A DNA stretch of 64,000 nt from Firmicutes bacterium HGW-Firmicutes-16 (GTDB taxonomy: Bacteria > Bacillota > Clostridia > Oscillospirales > Oscillospiraceae), in NCBI GenBank assembly GCA_002841545.1, contig PGZZ01000007.1:62001-126000 (forward strand). The letters are read 5' to 3'. Shown here in pieces: positions 45,317 through 53,780 of the stretch (position 1 is the stretch's first letter; every line of letters begins with the position of its first letter). The notes under the pieces were generated by a model. It was not told the DNA's origin, searched no databases, and saw only the letters and a list, made by a program, of their open reading frames with translations. The position numbers and the translations under genes were made by a program.

Positions 45317-45331
45317 AAACTGAATAAAAAT

Positions 45332-45370
45332 AACCGCCGCCATGCTTTTTGAAAGCATAGTTGCGGTTTT
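45332..45370. terminator. Hairpin with T run upstream of the phage-like operon
   Basis: CCGCCGCCATGCTTT pairs imperfectly with AAGCATAGTTGCGG and is followed by TTTTTTT on the plus strand; on the minus strand T-rich sequence also follows. It probably insulates the element from the 6S-like gene. Confidence 0.6.
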
Positions 45371-45406
45371 TTTGATGTGTCTTGTTGCAAAATACCTCGC
45401 AGTGAT

Positions 45407-45440
45407 AAAAAAAGAAGGCCGGCGCTTTCGCGCCGGCCGA
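45407..45440 (-). terminator. Terminator of the 6S-like RNA
   Basis: On the minus strand GGCCGGCGCGAAAGCGCCGGCC followed by TTCTTTTTTT. A very strong GC hairpin, right after the candidate 6S RNA. Confidence 0.92.
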
Positions 45441-45590
45441 GCCCGCTATTGCCGTGGGGACCTTGTAAGAACCTGCACGTAATTGCAGGTGGGTCGCCTC
45501 TCTGCTGTTTCTCTGCTTCCAACGTCCAAGAACGGTCAAAGCCGCCTCGGGAGGCCTGCAATTCGCAGCGGAAGTAGTTTACGGCGTCCC
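45412..45590 (-). ncRNA. ssrS: Candidate 6S RNA
   Basis: A transcription unit of about 180 bases on the minus strand with a -10 TATTAT (45593-45598), no coding frame with a ribosome site, and a strong terminator. The 3' part GCGACCCACCTGC and GTGCAGGTTCTTAC resembles the CACCTTG/CAAGGGTTACAG block of E. coli 6S RNA, and the length fits. 6S RNA mimics an open promoter and sequesters RNA polymerase in stationary phase. The overall hairpin with central bubble could not be verified by hand, so this is a likely but not certain call. Confidence 0.6.
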
Positions 45591-45770
45591 TTATAATAGA
45601 TGTGGGTTTTAAAGATCCCTCACGCACACAGCAGGTTTCGAAAAACCGCTGTGCCCATTCATCGAACGAATACTTTTTTAAAGGTCTCCGTCCTTAATGA
45701 AATTATACAACCGAAGCCCTAAAAAATCAAAGGAAAAATAAATGAAATATTTGCCTCTCCACGGAACATT

Positions 45771-46049
45771 TTATTCCTCTTCCTCGTCAAAAAGAACTGA
45801 GGCAAATAATTCATAAACTTCTTCCAGCTCATCGGGATCATCAATTGAGCCCAATATTTCTTCGCCGTTTTCCACAATGACTTTTAGTATGATTAGACCG
45901 TAGTCCTCATCTTCTTCATCTATATCAGTGGGCAAAAAAGCCATGTAAAAGCAGCCTTTATGTTCCAGTGTATGCAGGTGCTCAAGAATATATTCGTTTC
46001 CCTCGTCATCGGTAATGGTGATTATATCGTTCCCGAAATCCTCATTCAT
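45771..46049 (-). CDS. DUF1292 protein
   Basis: A 92-residue very acidic protein of the DUF1292 family (ITITDDEGNEYILEHLHTLEH; YGLIILKV). It starts at 46049 after CAGGAGG. The family is widespread in Firmicutes, often near yrrK/ruvX, and of unknown function. Here it stands alone. Confidence 0.92.
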   Translation of the reverse strand: MNEDFGNDIITITDDEGNEYILEHLHTLEHKGCFYMAFLPTDIDEEDEDYGLIILKVIVENGEEILGSIDDPDELEEVYELFASVLFDEEEE

Positions 46050-46154
46050 AATTTGTGCCTCCTGTAAGTTGCGGGGCGAAAATCTACCGTCCCGATAGCA
46101 CATTCTACCTCAAACATAGAAAAAAATCAATCCAAAGGTGCGAAGAATCAAAGC

Positions 46155-46487
46155 TTATGAGCCCAGGTCCTCAAGCATCATCATCAGTCTTTCCCTGGAA
46201 TAGAGCTTCAGCCCTGTTTCAAGAAGCGTCTTGTCGAGTTCCCGAAGCGTTGACACCTGAATATCCGTGACCGTCATTGGACGAGACGGCTCGTTTTCCA
46301 CATAAATAGCGACATATCCCTCATAATCTCTCAAAACATAGCAGGTCTCCACCTTGTTATCGGTCATACAGCTTACAGCAGCTCCTTCGTCAACCGCATT
46401 CAGGCTATCAACAACGGCAAACGCGCAAAGAAAAGCAGCCAAAACGACCAGCATTCCTATGATCGCAATTTTAACTTTTACTTTCAA
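46155..46487 (-). CDS. BofC C-terminal-like membrane-anchored protein
   Basis: A 110-residue protein with an N-terminal membrane helix and a C-terminal domain (YVLRDYEGYVAIYVEN, VTDIQVSTLRELDKTLL) that resembles the BofC C-terminal domain. BofC controls SpoIVB signalling during sporulation in Bacillus. The TTG at 46487 lies seven bases after GGAGG. It faces away from the neighbouring PBP gene. Confidence 0.82.
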   Translation of the reverse strand: MKVKVKIAIIGMLVVLAAFLCAFAVVDSLNAVDEGAAVSCMTDNKVETCYVLRDYEGYVAIYVENEPSRPMTVTDIQVSTLRELDKTLLETGLKLYSRERLMMMLEDLGS

Positions 46488-46600
46488 ATTACAAACCTCC
46501 ACATAAGTATTTATTTGGATTATTCCCTAATAAGTCGAATTTATCCGCGACGAATGACAAAAATATATCTGCAATTAACACTTTCTCTATTTGACACCCT

Positions 46601-46610
46601 ATGGTATAAT
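46601..46610 (+). promoter_or_regulatory. Extended -10 promoter of the PBP gene
   Basis: ATGGTATAAT gives a perfect TATAAT with the TGn extension. No good -35 lies at 17 bases; a TTGACA is present but only 8 bases away. Confidence 0.5.
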
Positions 46611-46683
46611 ATCCTCATATCGGTTACATTAACTTAATGAAAATAATATAATTTATATATGATCCAACGGAGGTTTTACCCTA

Positions 46684-48882
46684 ATGGACAAGAAGGAAGT
46701 AAGGAAAGCTGCGAAGGCGGCGGCAGATACGACAGCGGGAACGGTCACGCATATCCTGCGTGTGACCCTGAAAGTGCTGGTAACATTATTGCTCATCTTT
46801 ATCACAACAGGACTACTTTTCACCTGCATCTTTGCATATTACGTCAAGACAAATCTTTCTGATGATCTTGATATATCGCTCGAGGACATGACCCTGAATT
46901 TGGCGAGTACAATCTACTATACCGACGCCAGCGGCAACAATGTGGCGCTAGCCTCGCTGCACGGAAACGAAAATCGCGTCTGGGTGGACTATCAAAACAT
47001 ACCTGCGTACATGTCCAAGGCCACTGTCGCCATCGAGGACAAGCGTTATTATGAGCACCACGGTGTCGACTGGTACAGAACGACTGGTGCATTCGTTAAT
47101 ATGTTCCTGAGTATGAAAAACGACTTCGGCGGCTCCACAATCACGCAGCAGCTTATTAAGAATTTGACAAAAGAAGACGATATAACCGTCCAGCGAAAAA
47201 TATTGGAAATCTTCCGCGGGCTTAAGCTGGAGAAGATGTACACCAAGGATCAGATAATGGAGTGGTACCTTAACGTCAGCTTTTTCGGTGAAAACTGCAA
47301 CGGCGTCGGCACCGCCGCAAGGACCTATTTTGATAAGGATGTTTGGGATCTCGACCTTGCCGAATGCGCCTGCATAATTGGCATAACCAACAACCCATCA
47401 AAATATGATCCCTATATCAGCCGTTCCAACAACAAGGCGCGTCAGGAGCTCATTCTCAAGGAAATGTACGAGCAGGGTTCCATTAACTATGACCAGTACA
47501 CGCAGGCAGTAAGTGAGGAACTTGTTTTTAAGCGCGGCGAAAATGAAGAATACGAGCAAACGATTAACAGCTACTATGTCGATGCGGTAATTGAAGATGT
47601 CCTTAAAGATCTTATGGAGGAAAAGGGCATCAACAAAAGCACCGCCGAAAACCTCCTGTATAATGGCGGTCTACAGATATATACTTGTCTTGACATGAAT
47701 GCGCAGAACATAGTGGACAATATCTATCAGGATGCATCCAATTTCCCGACCGTTAAATCCCCCGCTGGTCAATCACTCCAGTCTGCGGTTGTTCTGCTCG
47801 ACCCCTACACGGGTGAAGTAAAAGCGTTATCCGGTGGAATCGGTCAAAAAAAAGGCAACCTCGTCTTCAACAGAGCAGTTGATGCCCTGCGTCCGCCCGG
47901 CTCCGCAATTAAGCCGATAGCTGTTTATGGTCCCGCAGTTGATCAAGGCCTCATCTCACCCTCGACTTTGGTCGACGATAATCCCGATCTTCACCTCAAC
48001 GGTACTAGCTGGTATCCAAGAAACGCAGGCGGCGGCAATGCTGGCATCATCACAATTCAACAGGCCCTTACAAGTTCCATAAATACCGTCTCCGCCCAGA
48101 TTCTCGATAAGCTCACGCCCTCCGTTTCGTATGATTATCTGAAAGATCGTCTGGGAGTCGTCAGCCTTATAGATTCTGACCGCGACTATGCGCCTCTGGC
48201 GCTCGGTCAGCTCACGAACGGCATCACCGTGCGCGAAATGGCTCAGGCCTATGACGCTTTTCCAAACGACGGAGTTTTCACCTATGCTCGAACTTACACG
48301 GAAATTAAAGATTCCGACGGAAACACGATCCTTGACAATCCCGCGGAAACCGATGTTGCTTTCAAAGCGAACACCGCGTGGACCATCACTTATATGCTGA
48401 ACATAGCCGCAACTTACGGCACTGGTTCCGAATCATATTTCGGTACGATGCCTCACGCCGGTAAAACCGGCTCCAGCTCTGACTATTGTGACCGCTGGTT
48501 CGTCGGCTTCACGCCTTATTATGTTGCCGCCGTCTGGACAGGTTACGATACTCCCGCCCGCATGTATGTTACCGGTAACCCCGCGGCGCAAATCTGGAAA
48601 AAGATTATGCAGCCGCTACACGAGGGTTTGGAGTATAAGGCTTTCAAAACGCCGACTCTGACAGGCCCGACAAATATCTTCGGCGAGCTTTCCGAAACAC
48701 CAAGTCCCTCTCCCTCAGAGGAGGCCTCCGAGAGTCCGTCCGAAAGCAGCTCTGTCAACCCAACAAGCGGAACAGATGTCCCGACCCCGACAGCTCCGGT
48801 GCCATCAATGCCCGTAACGCCAAGTCCTTCGGCAGCGACACAATCTCACGGACCATCTGAATCGCCAGGAAATGCTGCATAA
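46684..48882 (+). CDS. Class A penicillin-binding protein (PBP1A type)
   Basis: A 732-residue bifunctional peptidoglycan synthase. A membrane helix near 25-55 is followed by the GT51 glycosyltransferase (IEDKRYYEHHGVDWYRT; GGSTITQQLIKN) and a transpeptidase with SxxK in PPGSAIKP, SxN in SSINT and KTG in GKTGSSS. The C-terminal 70 residues are Pro/Ser/Thr-rich and probably unstructured in the wall. Well preceded by GGAGG. It polymerises and cross-links the cell wall. Confidence 0.96.
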   Translation: MDKKEVRKAAKAAADTTAGTVTHILRVTLKVLVTLLLIFITTGLLFTCIFAYYVKTNLSDDLDISLEDMTLNLASTIYYTDASGNNVALASLHGNENRVWVDYQNIPAYMSKATVAIEDKRYYEHHGVDWYRTTGAFVNMFLSMKNDFGGSTITQQLIKNLTKEDDITVQRKILEIFRGLKLEKMYTKDQIMEWYLNVSFFGENCNGVGTAARTYFDKDVWDLDLAECACIIGITNNPSKYDPYISRSNNKARQELILKEMYEQGSINYDQYTQAVSEELVFKRGENEEYEQTINSYYVDAVIEDVLKDLMEEKGINKSTAENLLYNGGLQIYTCLDMNAQNIVDNIYQDASNFPTVKSPAGQSLQSAVVLLDPYTGEVKALSGGIGQKKGNLVFNRAVDALRPPGSAIKPIAVYGPAVDQGLISPSTLVDDNPDLHLNGTSWYPRNAGGGNAGIITIQQALTSSINTVSAQILDKLTPSVSYDYLKDRLGVVSLIDSDRDYAPLALGQLTNGITVREMAQAYDAFPNDGVFTYARTYTEIKDSDGNTILDNPAETDVAFKANTAWTITYMLNIAATYGTGSESYFGTMPHAGKTGSSSDYCDRWFVGFTPYYVAAVWTGYDTPARMYVTGNPAAQIWKKIMQPLHEGLEYKAFKTPTLTGPTNIFGELSETPSPSPSEEASESPSESSSVNPTSGTDVPTPTAPVPSMPVTPSPSAATQSHGPSESPGNAA

Positions 48883-48897
48883 TGTCAATCGTATAAT

Positions 48898-48944
48898 AAT
48901 ATTACCCCCCAACGACTTTACACCGTTTTTGGGGGTAATATTTT
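48898..48944. terminator. Bidirectional terminator between PBP and crcB
   Basis: AATATTACCCCC and GGGGGTAATATT form a 12-base-pair stem; the right arm ends against the crcB stop codon. Confidence 0.8.
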
Positions 48945-49311
48945 ATATCACTTTAACCGCAAGGTACTGCCCCAGCAGAACTCCTCCAAGGCAGAGAAGC
49001 AGATTAAGGCAGATATTTAAAACTCCATGTTTCAAGTCACCGTTACTGAAAAGCCGCACAGTCTCGTAGCTGAACGTCGAAAAAGTCGTCAGCCCGCCAA
49101 GCACTCCAGTCGTTAAAAACAGCCTCATATTCGGTGAAATAAACTGCGTTGAAATGCATATTTCCATTATCACTCCGATAAGTACGCCTCCAAGAACGTT
49201 AACAAACAAGGTCCCCAGTGGTATTTGTGCTTCGCCGATTTTCGACGAAATCAGATAACGAAGGACCGCACCGATGCAGCCGCCGATACCGACATAAAAT
49301 ATTTTTAGCAT
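48943..49311 (-). CDS. crcB: Fluoride exporter CrcB/Fluc
   Basis: A 122-residue four-helix membrane protein of the Fluc family. GGCIGAVLRYLIS at the N-terminus and the GGLTTFSTFSYETV motif with the conserved phenylalanine track are present. Fluc works as an antiparallel dimer; a single gene with no partner suggests a homodimer. It lies directly downstream of a fluoride riboswitch, so it should be switched on by fluoride. Confidence 0.96.
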   Translation of the reverse strand: MLKIFYVGIGGCIGAVLRYLISSKIGEAQIPLGTLFVNVLGGVLIGVIMEICISTQFISPNMRLFLTTGVLGGLTTFSTFSYETVRLFSNGDLKHGVLNICLNLLLCLGGVLLGQYLAVKVI

Positions 49312-49321
49312 TTTGCCTCCT

Positions 49322-49397
49322 AAAAAAATAATGATCCCCGCTTAAAATAAAGCAGGAGTCATCAGCATAAAGCATTTAAAGGCGAACTCCATCGCCG
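49322..49397 (-). ncRNA. Fluoride riboswitch (crcB motif)
   Basis: On the minus strand GGCGATGGAGTTCGCC, then TTTAAATGC and GCTGATGACTCCTGC, the conserved crcB aptamer (about 49351-49397). The 3' part CTCCTGCTT can pair with AAGCGGGG to form a terminator followed by a T run, so fluoride binding would prevent termination ahead of crcB. Confidence 0.95.
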
Positions 49398-49402
49398 AAA
49401 TG

Positions 49403-49431
49403 ATAATATATTATCTGGTGGTCTATGTCAA
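49403..49431 (-). promoter_or_regulatory. Promoter of the fluoride riboswitch and crcB
   Basis: On the minus strand TTGACA (49426-49431), 17 bases, TATTAT (49403-49408). Confidence 0.8.
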
Positions 49432-49566
49432 CAACTTTTCATTTATGCAAGAAGTAATGTTTATTAATCAGACCAATCTGTTTTTTCCAAAATCAGACGA
49501 CTAAGCCTTTGACTTTTTATACTTAACGTCATATATTGTTATTAGTCCAAATCAGGAGTAAATTAA

Positions 49567-50253
49567 ATGAAAGTTAAATCAATTCTAGCCCTAAGTCTGA
49601 TAATTGTCTTAGCACTTTGCTGTTTCACCGGCTGCGGAAAAGAAGTAATCGTAAAACCAATACAATCGGCATCGCAGGGCTCTGGTCAGAGCGCAGAGCA
49701 GAACACCGAAACAGCCTCATTCCCATCCACACTATCGGAAATAGATGTCAGTGATTTCGAAAACGCTCTTAACGACGAGTCGAATTACGGCTTCCTGTTA
49801 TCCGATTATGACGACGTGCGCGACGCAGATATGTATCAGATTTTCTACATAGGCGCCGGACTTCCGGCTCCCGCAAACTCCGACGCAATAAGGGCCGCTG
49901 ATGAAGCCACCTTCACGGACGGCACACCGGATTGCGATTCAACAATTCTGACGGCGCAGCAGGTTAGTGATTTCCTGCTCTTAAAAACCGGCTACTCTCT
50001 GGCCGATATGAGCAGCTACCTAAGTTGGGACTATGTAGCCGATTATGACGCCTATGTGCACTGGCATGGCGACACGAATTTCATTAGCATAAACTGCACC
50101 GGGGGCCGAAAGATTTCGGCGGATACCTATGAAATTGAATACGCGCTTGACGGCGGCTTCTATGATGACGACAGCAACCTTCTCACCGGCGGCATGGTAA
50201 CAGTAAGGATTTCTGATAATACGCTTCAGTTCATTTCCAACTCAATGTATTAA
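49567..50253 (+). CDS. Lipoprotein of unknown function
   Basis: A 228-residue secreted protein with a signal peptide and lipobox ending at Cys23 (FTGC). A Ser/Gln-rich linker follows. The mature part is rich in Asp and Tyr (SDYDDVRDADMYQIFYIG; LSWDYVADYDAYVHWHGD) and looks beta-rich. No family recognised. Confidence 0.8.
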   Translation: MKVKSILALSLIIVLALCCFTGCGKEVIVKPIQSASQGSGQSAEQNTETASFPSTLSEIDVSDFENALNDESNYGFLLSDYDDVRDADMYQIFYIGAGLPAPANSDAIRAADEATFTDGTPDCDSTILTAQQVSDFLLLKTGYSLADMSSYLSWDYVADYDAYVHWHGDTNFISINCTGGRKISADTYEIEYALDGGFYDDDSNLLTGGMVTVRISDNTLQFISNSMY

Positions 50254-50272
50254 AAAGTCCCATCCAGTCCAG

Positions 50273-50578
50273 TTAGTGAAGTGGGTTTTCCTTCACAGCC
50301 AAAAGAGCCTTAGTAACTTCAACAAGCACTTCCGTGTGATAGTTCATCTTTTCGGTAATAATTTTTGCCAGCAATTTGCCTCTCGTAGTAGTTACATAGT
50401 GAGGCTCAAGCTTATTGAGCGCTATAGCGCAGGCATTGAGTTTGCAAATGTCGCAGGAGCACATATCGATTTTTGAAATGACTTCATTGACCGTCATTAT
50501 GACCAGTTCCTCGGCCGTATTAGCCAGTATCATTTCGTTTTGTTCTTCTTTTGTAATATTCTCGTTGAGCAAGCCCAT
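50273..50578 (-). CDS. ComFB family protein
   Basis: A 101-residue protein resembling late competence protein ComFB. Cysteines in MCSCDICKLNACAIALNKL and the LEPHYVTTTRGKLL block are typical. In other bacteria ComFB-type proteins bind cyclic dinucleotides. No other competence gene lies beside it. Confidence 0.88.
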   Translation of the reverse strand: MGLLNENITKEEQNEMILANTAEELVIMTVNEVISKIDMCSCDICKLNACAIALNKLEPHYVTTTRGKLLAKIITEKMNYHTEVLVEVTKALLAVKENPLH

Positions 50579-50757
50579 TTTCCTTTCTCATCATAGAGCA
50601 TTCCAAGTTTAACGCTCTCCTGCCCTGTGAATTAACGGAAAGCAATTTGCCTGCCCCAATATTTTCATTACAGGGTAGTTATGATATGCTTTATATATGA
50701 TACTATAGCCAACAGCTTAAACAGGAACTAAACTTTTGTAAAAACACAATTACTATA

Positions 50758-50794
50758 AAAGCCGCCGGAAAACACTTGCATTTTCGGCGGCTTT
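50758..50794 (-). terminator. Terminator of the cysE-cysS operon
   Basis: GCCGCCG and CGGCGGC form a stem, followed on the minus strand by TTTTATAG. It lies 40 bases past the cysS stop. The 50579-50757 gap otherwise shows nothing. Confidence 0.8.
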
Positions 50795-50832
50795 CTGTCT
50801 GTATTATCCTAAATTAAAAGTTATGCTCCATG

Positions 50833-52245
50833 TTATGCTCGCTTCCACTTAACGCCCTGCGGTGTATCTTCGAGCACAATACCCTTAGCCTTCAGCTCGT
50901 CACGGATACGGTCGGACTCCGCATAGTTTTTGGCCTTTCTCGCTTCCTGCCGGGCCTCAATCAGCTTTTCAACCTCAGCGCCGATGTCCTCCTCGGGCTT
51001 AGTAATCGGCAGTCCAAGAACGCCTGCAAGCTCATCATATATGGCGGCGCAGGTCTTGGCAAGCGCCTTGGTGGGGTTCGAAGCAGGGCTCACCGCAGCG
51101 TTAATTTCGCGCACAAATTCAAAAATTACTGCGACCGCGTCCGCAGTGTTGAGGTCGTCATCCATGACTTCGCAAAAACGCTCGCGGTATCTGTCAAGTC
51201 CCTCGGCAAACTTCTTCTCTTCACCCGTCATCTCGCCGTCAACGCCATTTTCAGCGAAGAAATCGAGATTCGCTCTCGCGGTGGAAAGACGCTCAAGCGC
51301 GCTGTTCGCCTGCATCAGAATATCGCCCGAATAATTCAGAGGGCTGCGATAATGACTCATGAGCATGAACATACGGATAGAATCATAGCCGTAAGCCCCC
51401 GCCGCCTCGCGGACTGTGAAAAAGTTCCCCAGCGACTTACTCATCTTCTTATTATCGACGCTTATGAAGCCGTTATGCATCCAGTAGTTTACGAATTTAC
51501 AGCCGTTCGCCGCTTCAGACTGGGCAATCTCATTTTCATGGTGCGGAAAGATAAGATCCTGTCCGCCGCAGTGAATATCAATTGTTTTGCCAAGATAACG
51601 GTTACTCATCGCGCTGCATTCGATATGCCAGCCGGGTCTGCCGTTGCCCCAGGGTGACTCCCAGCTAGGTTCATCGGGCTTTGCCGCCTTCCAAAGCGCA
51701 AAGTCCATCGGGTTCTCCTTGATGTCCGTCACATCAATCCTCGCGCCCGCCTGCAAATCCTCAAGTGGCTGATGACTCAACTTCCCATAGGAACCGAACT
51801 TTACAGTGCGGTAATAAACGTCCCCGTTTGCCTCATAGGCGTACCCTTTTTCAATAAGCGTCTTTACCATCGTTATAATCTGCTCGATGTTCTCGGTCGC
51901 CTTCGGATGGATGCTCGCCTCTCGAACACCCAGCCCGTGAACGTCCTTATAGTATTCCTCAATGTATTTTTCGGAGACCTCTTTTGAAGTGATGCCTTCC
52001 TCGTTCGCTCGCTTGATTATTTTATCATCAACGTCGGTAAAGTTCTGAACGAACTTAACCTCATACCCGCGGTACTCCATATAACGCCGCAGCACGTCGA
52101 ACATTATAAGCGGTCTTGCGTTTCCGACATGAATATAGTTATAAACCGTCGGGCCGCAGGCATACATACTAACCTTGCCCTCCTCGATGGGCACAAACTC
52201 TTCTTTTTGCATTGTCAGTGAGTTGAACAGTCTCATTCGTATCAA
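50833..52245 (-). CDS. cysS: Cysteine-tRNA ligase
   Basis: A 470-residue class I synthetase. The HIGH-like motif is IHVGNARP and KMSKS is in NKKMSKSLGNF. Zinc ligands lie in MYACGPTVY and in the GWHIECSAM region. It is preceded by cysE 26 bases away; both follow a T-box leader. Confidence 0.97.
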   Translation of the reverse strand: MIRMRLFNSLTMQKEEFVPIEEGKVSMYACGPTVYNYIHVGNARPLIMFDVLRRYMEYRGYEVKFVQNFTDVDDKIIKRANEEGITSKEVSEKYIEEYYKDVHGLGVREASIHPKATENIEQIITMVKTLIEKGYAYEANGDVYYRTVKFGSYGKLSHQPLEDLQAGARIDVTDIKENPMDFALWKAAKPDEPSWESPWGNGRPGWHIECSAMSNRYLGKTIDIHCGGQDLIFPHHENEIAQSEAANGCKFVNYWMHNGFISVDNKKMSKSLGNFFTVREAAGAYGYDSIRMFMLMSHYRSPLNYSGDILMQANSALERLSTARANLDFFAENGVDGEMTGEEKKFAEGLDRYRERFCEVMDDDLNTADAVAVIFEFVREINAAVSPASNPTKALAKTCAAIYDELAGVLGLPITKPEEDIGAEVEKLIEARQEARKAKNYAESDRIRDELKAKGIVLEDTPQGVKWKRA

Positions 52246-52271
52246 TCCTCCAAAACTTGGCTTTCTCTATT

Positions 52272-52910
52272 TTACTCGCCTTTTGCCCTTTTATCAAGCA
52301 GAGTGTTTATCTGCTCGTGCAGCGAAATCAGTTCGTTTGCAATGGGGTCTGTGACGCTAATCTGGTCGACATCTCCTGCGAAGTTAGTTTTTTGCCCGTC
52401 AATGCGGACTATCCTCGCGGGAACTCCAACAGCGGTACTGTTTGGCGGAACCTCCTTTAGCACAACGGCGTTTGACGCAATGCGGCAGTTGTCGCCCACC
52501 TTGAACGGTCCAAGCACTTTGGCTCCGGACCCGATGAGTACATTGTTCCCGATAGTCGGATGACGCTTTCCAGTGTCCTTGCCGGTGCCGCCGAGGGTCA
52601 CTCCCTGATATAGCAGCACATCGTCGCCGATTTCTGCCGTCTCGCCGATAACGATACCCATACCGTGGTCGATGACCAGTCGCTTTCCGATAGTTGCTCC
52701 CGGGTGTATCTCAATTCCTGTCCTTCTGCGTGAACCCTGCGATATCCACCTAGCGATGAACTTCATATCGTGCCTGTAAAAATAGTTTGCTCTCTTATGT
52801 GATAAGGTCGCACGCAGGCCTGGGTATAGTAGCAGTATCTCCAATGTCGAGCGTGCTGCCGGATCTCTCGCCTTATAAGCCCCGACCAGTTCTTTCAAAT
52901 TTCCAAACAT
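52272..52910 (-). CDS. cysE: Serine O-acetyltransferase
   Basis: A 212-residue CysE. Left-handed beta-helix hexapeptides follow a helical N-terminal part; catalytic His residues lie in IEIHPGATIG and VIDHGMGIVIGETAEIG. It makes O-acetylserine, the substrate of cysteine synthase. Controlled with cysS by the upstream T-box, so cysteine synthesis and tRNA charging respond together. Confidence 0.96.
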   Translation of the reverse strand: MFGNLKELVGAYKARDPAARSTLEILLLYPGLRATLSHKRANYFYRHDMKFIARWISQGSRRRTGIEIHPGATIGKRLVIDHGMGIVIGETAEIGDDVLLYQGVTLGGTGKDTGKRHPTIGNNVLIGSGAKVLGPFKVGDNCRIASNAVVLKEVPPNSTAVGVPARIVRIDGQKTNFAGDVDQISVTDPIANELISLHEQINTLLDKRAKGE

Positions 52911-52925
52911 ATCTCTTCTCCTTCC

Positions 52926-53183
52926 AAAAAACAGAAACGCCTCTCACGGACAATTGTCCGTGAGAGGCGAATATACTTCGCGGTTCCACTCTCATTTATA
53001 ACTCACCGGCAAGCACCGGGTCGTAACCTTAACGCGGCTCAAACGGGGAAGCATTTCCTCCTCCCTCGGCTCCGGGGCGCACTTCAAACATTCCTGCGTT
53101 ATTGCCGCTTTCAGCCTAGACGGCAAATCTCTACAGCGCGAATACGTTTTACTTTTCCCGTTCACAGCCATATCAAGTTTTGT
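52926..53183 (-). ncRNA. T-box leader, probably cysteine type
   Basis: On the minus strand the T-box AGTGGAACCGCG is at 52979-52990. Downstream a perfect stem (52938-52969) of CGCCTCTCACGGACAA with its complement is followed by a T-rich tract. The upstream leader is long and structured; a TGC near 53079-53081 is a possible Cys specifier. The genes it controls (cysE, cysS) support cysteine. Confidence 0.9.
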
Positions 53184-53189
53184 GCCATT

Positions 53190-53218
53190 ATATTACCACG
53201 AAGTAAAAAGCGTGTCAA
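53190..53218 (-). promoter_or_regulatory. Promoter of the cys T-box unit
   Basis: On the minus strand TTGACA (53213-53218), 17 bases, TAATAT (53190-53195). Its -35 overlaps the last codons of pgsA. Confidence 0.85.
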
Positions 53219-53760
53219 TCCTTTGTATTCAGCACCTTTTTGTTCGCCACGAAGTAATCGACACCTGAATAAACGGTTACCAGAACTATGATTACAACAT
53301 TTATCCAGTCGACCGTTCGCCACCAAGGGTAAGTAACAAAGTCGTGCGGAAGGAGCATTATGCAAGAGCAGACGATTGATAAGGCTGTCTTGACCTTTCC
53401 TGAAGTACCCGCCGCAATAACAATCCCGTCCTCCATCGCAACAAGCCGTAGTCCCGTAACGGCAAATTCGCGAGCTATAACAATCATGCAAGCCCAAGAT
53501 GCCATCTGTCCGCGCTCAACGAAAATCAGCAGCGCGGCAAAAACAAGCAGCTTGTCCGCCAGCGGATCGATGAACTTTCCGAAGGTGGAAACTTGGTTAT
53601 AATGCCTTGCTACATAGCCGTCAAGACTGTCTGTGATTGCTGCGACAATAAAAATGCCGAGCGCAACATATTCATGCCCTTTAAAACTCATCAGCGCCGC
53701 TGCCATAAAAAACGGTATCATGAAAATGCGCACCATTGTTATTTTACTTGCGGTAGTCAT
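53215..53760 (-). CDS. pgsA: CDP-diacylglycerol-glycerol-3-phosphate 3-phosphatidyltransferase
   Basis: A 181-residue membrane protein. The CDP-alcohol phosphotransferase motif runs through ITDSLDGYVAR and GKFIDPLADK. It makes phosphatidylglycerol phosphate. Start at 53760 follows AAGGAG; it is 20 bases after rimO. Confidence 0.94.
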   Translation of the reverse strand: MTTASKITMVRIFMIPFFMAAALMSFKGHEYVALGIFIVAAITDSLDGYVARHYNQVSTFGKFIDPLADKLLVFAALLIFVERGQMASWACMIVIAREFAVTGLRLVAMEDGIVIAAGTSGKVKTALSIVCSCIMLLPHDFVTYPWWRTVDWINVVIIVLVTVYSGVDYFVANKKVLNTKD

Positions 53761-53780
53761 CAAAAGTCCACTCCTTGTAA

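Noticed and set aside
45412-45590. RNase P or SRP RNA
   Set aside because: The conserved RNase P core (GAGGAAAGTCC) and the SRP GGAA tetraloop apical helix are absent.
46591-46610. TTGACA next to TATAAT upstream of the PBP gene
   Set aside because: The spacer is only 8 bases, too short for a -35/-10 pair. The extended -10 explains the promoter better.
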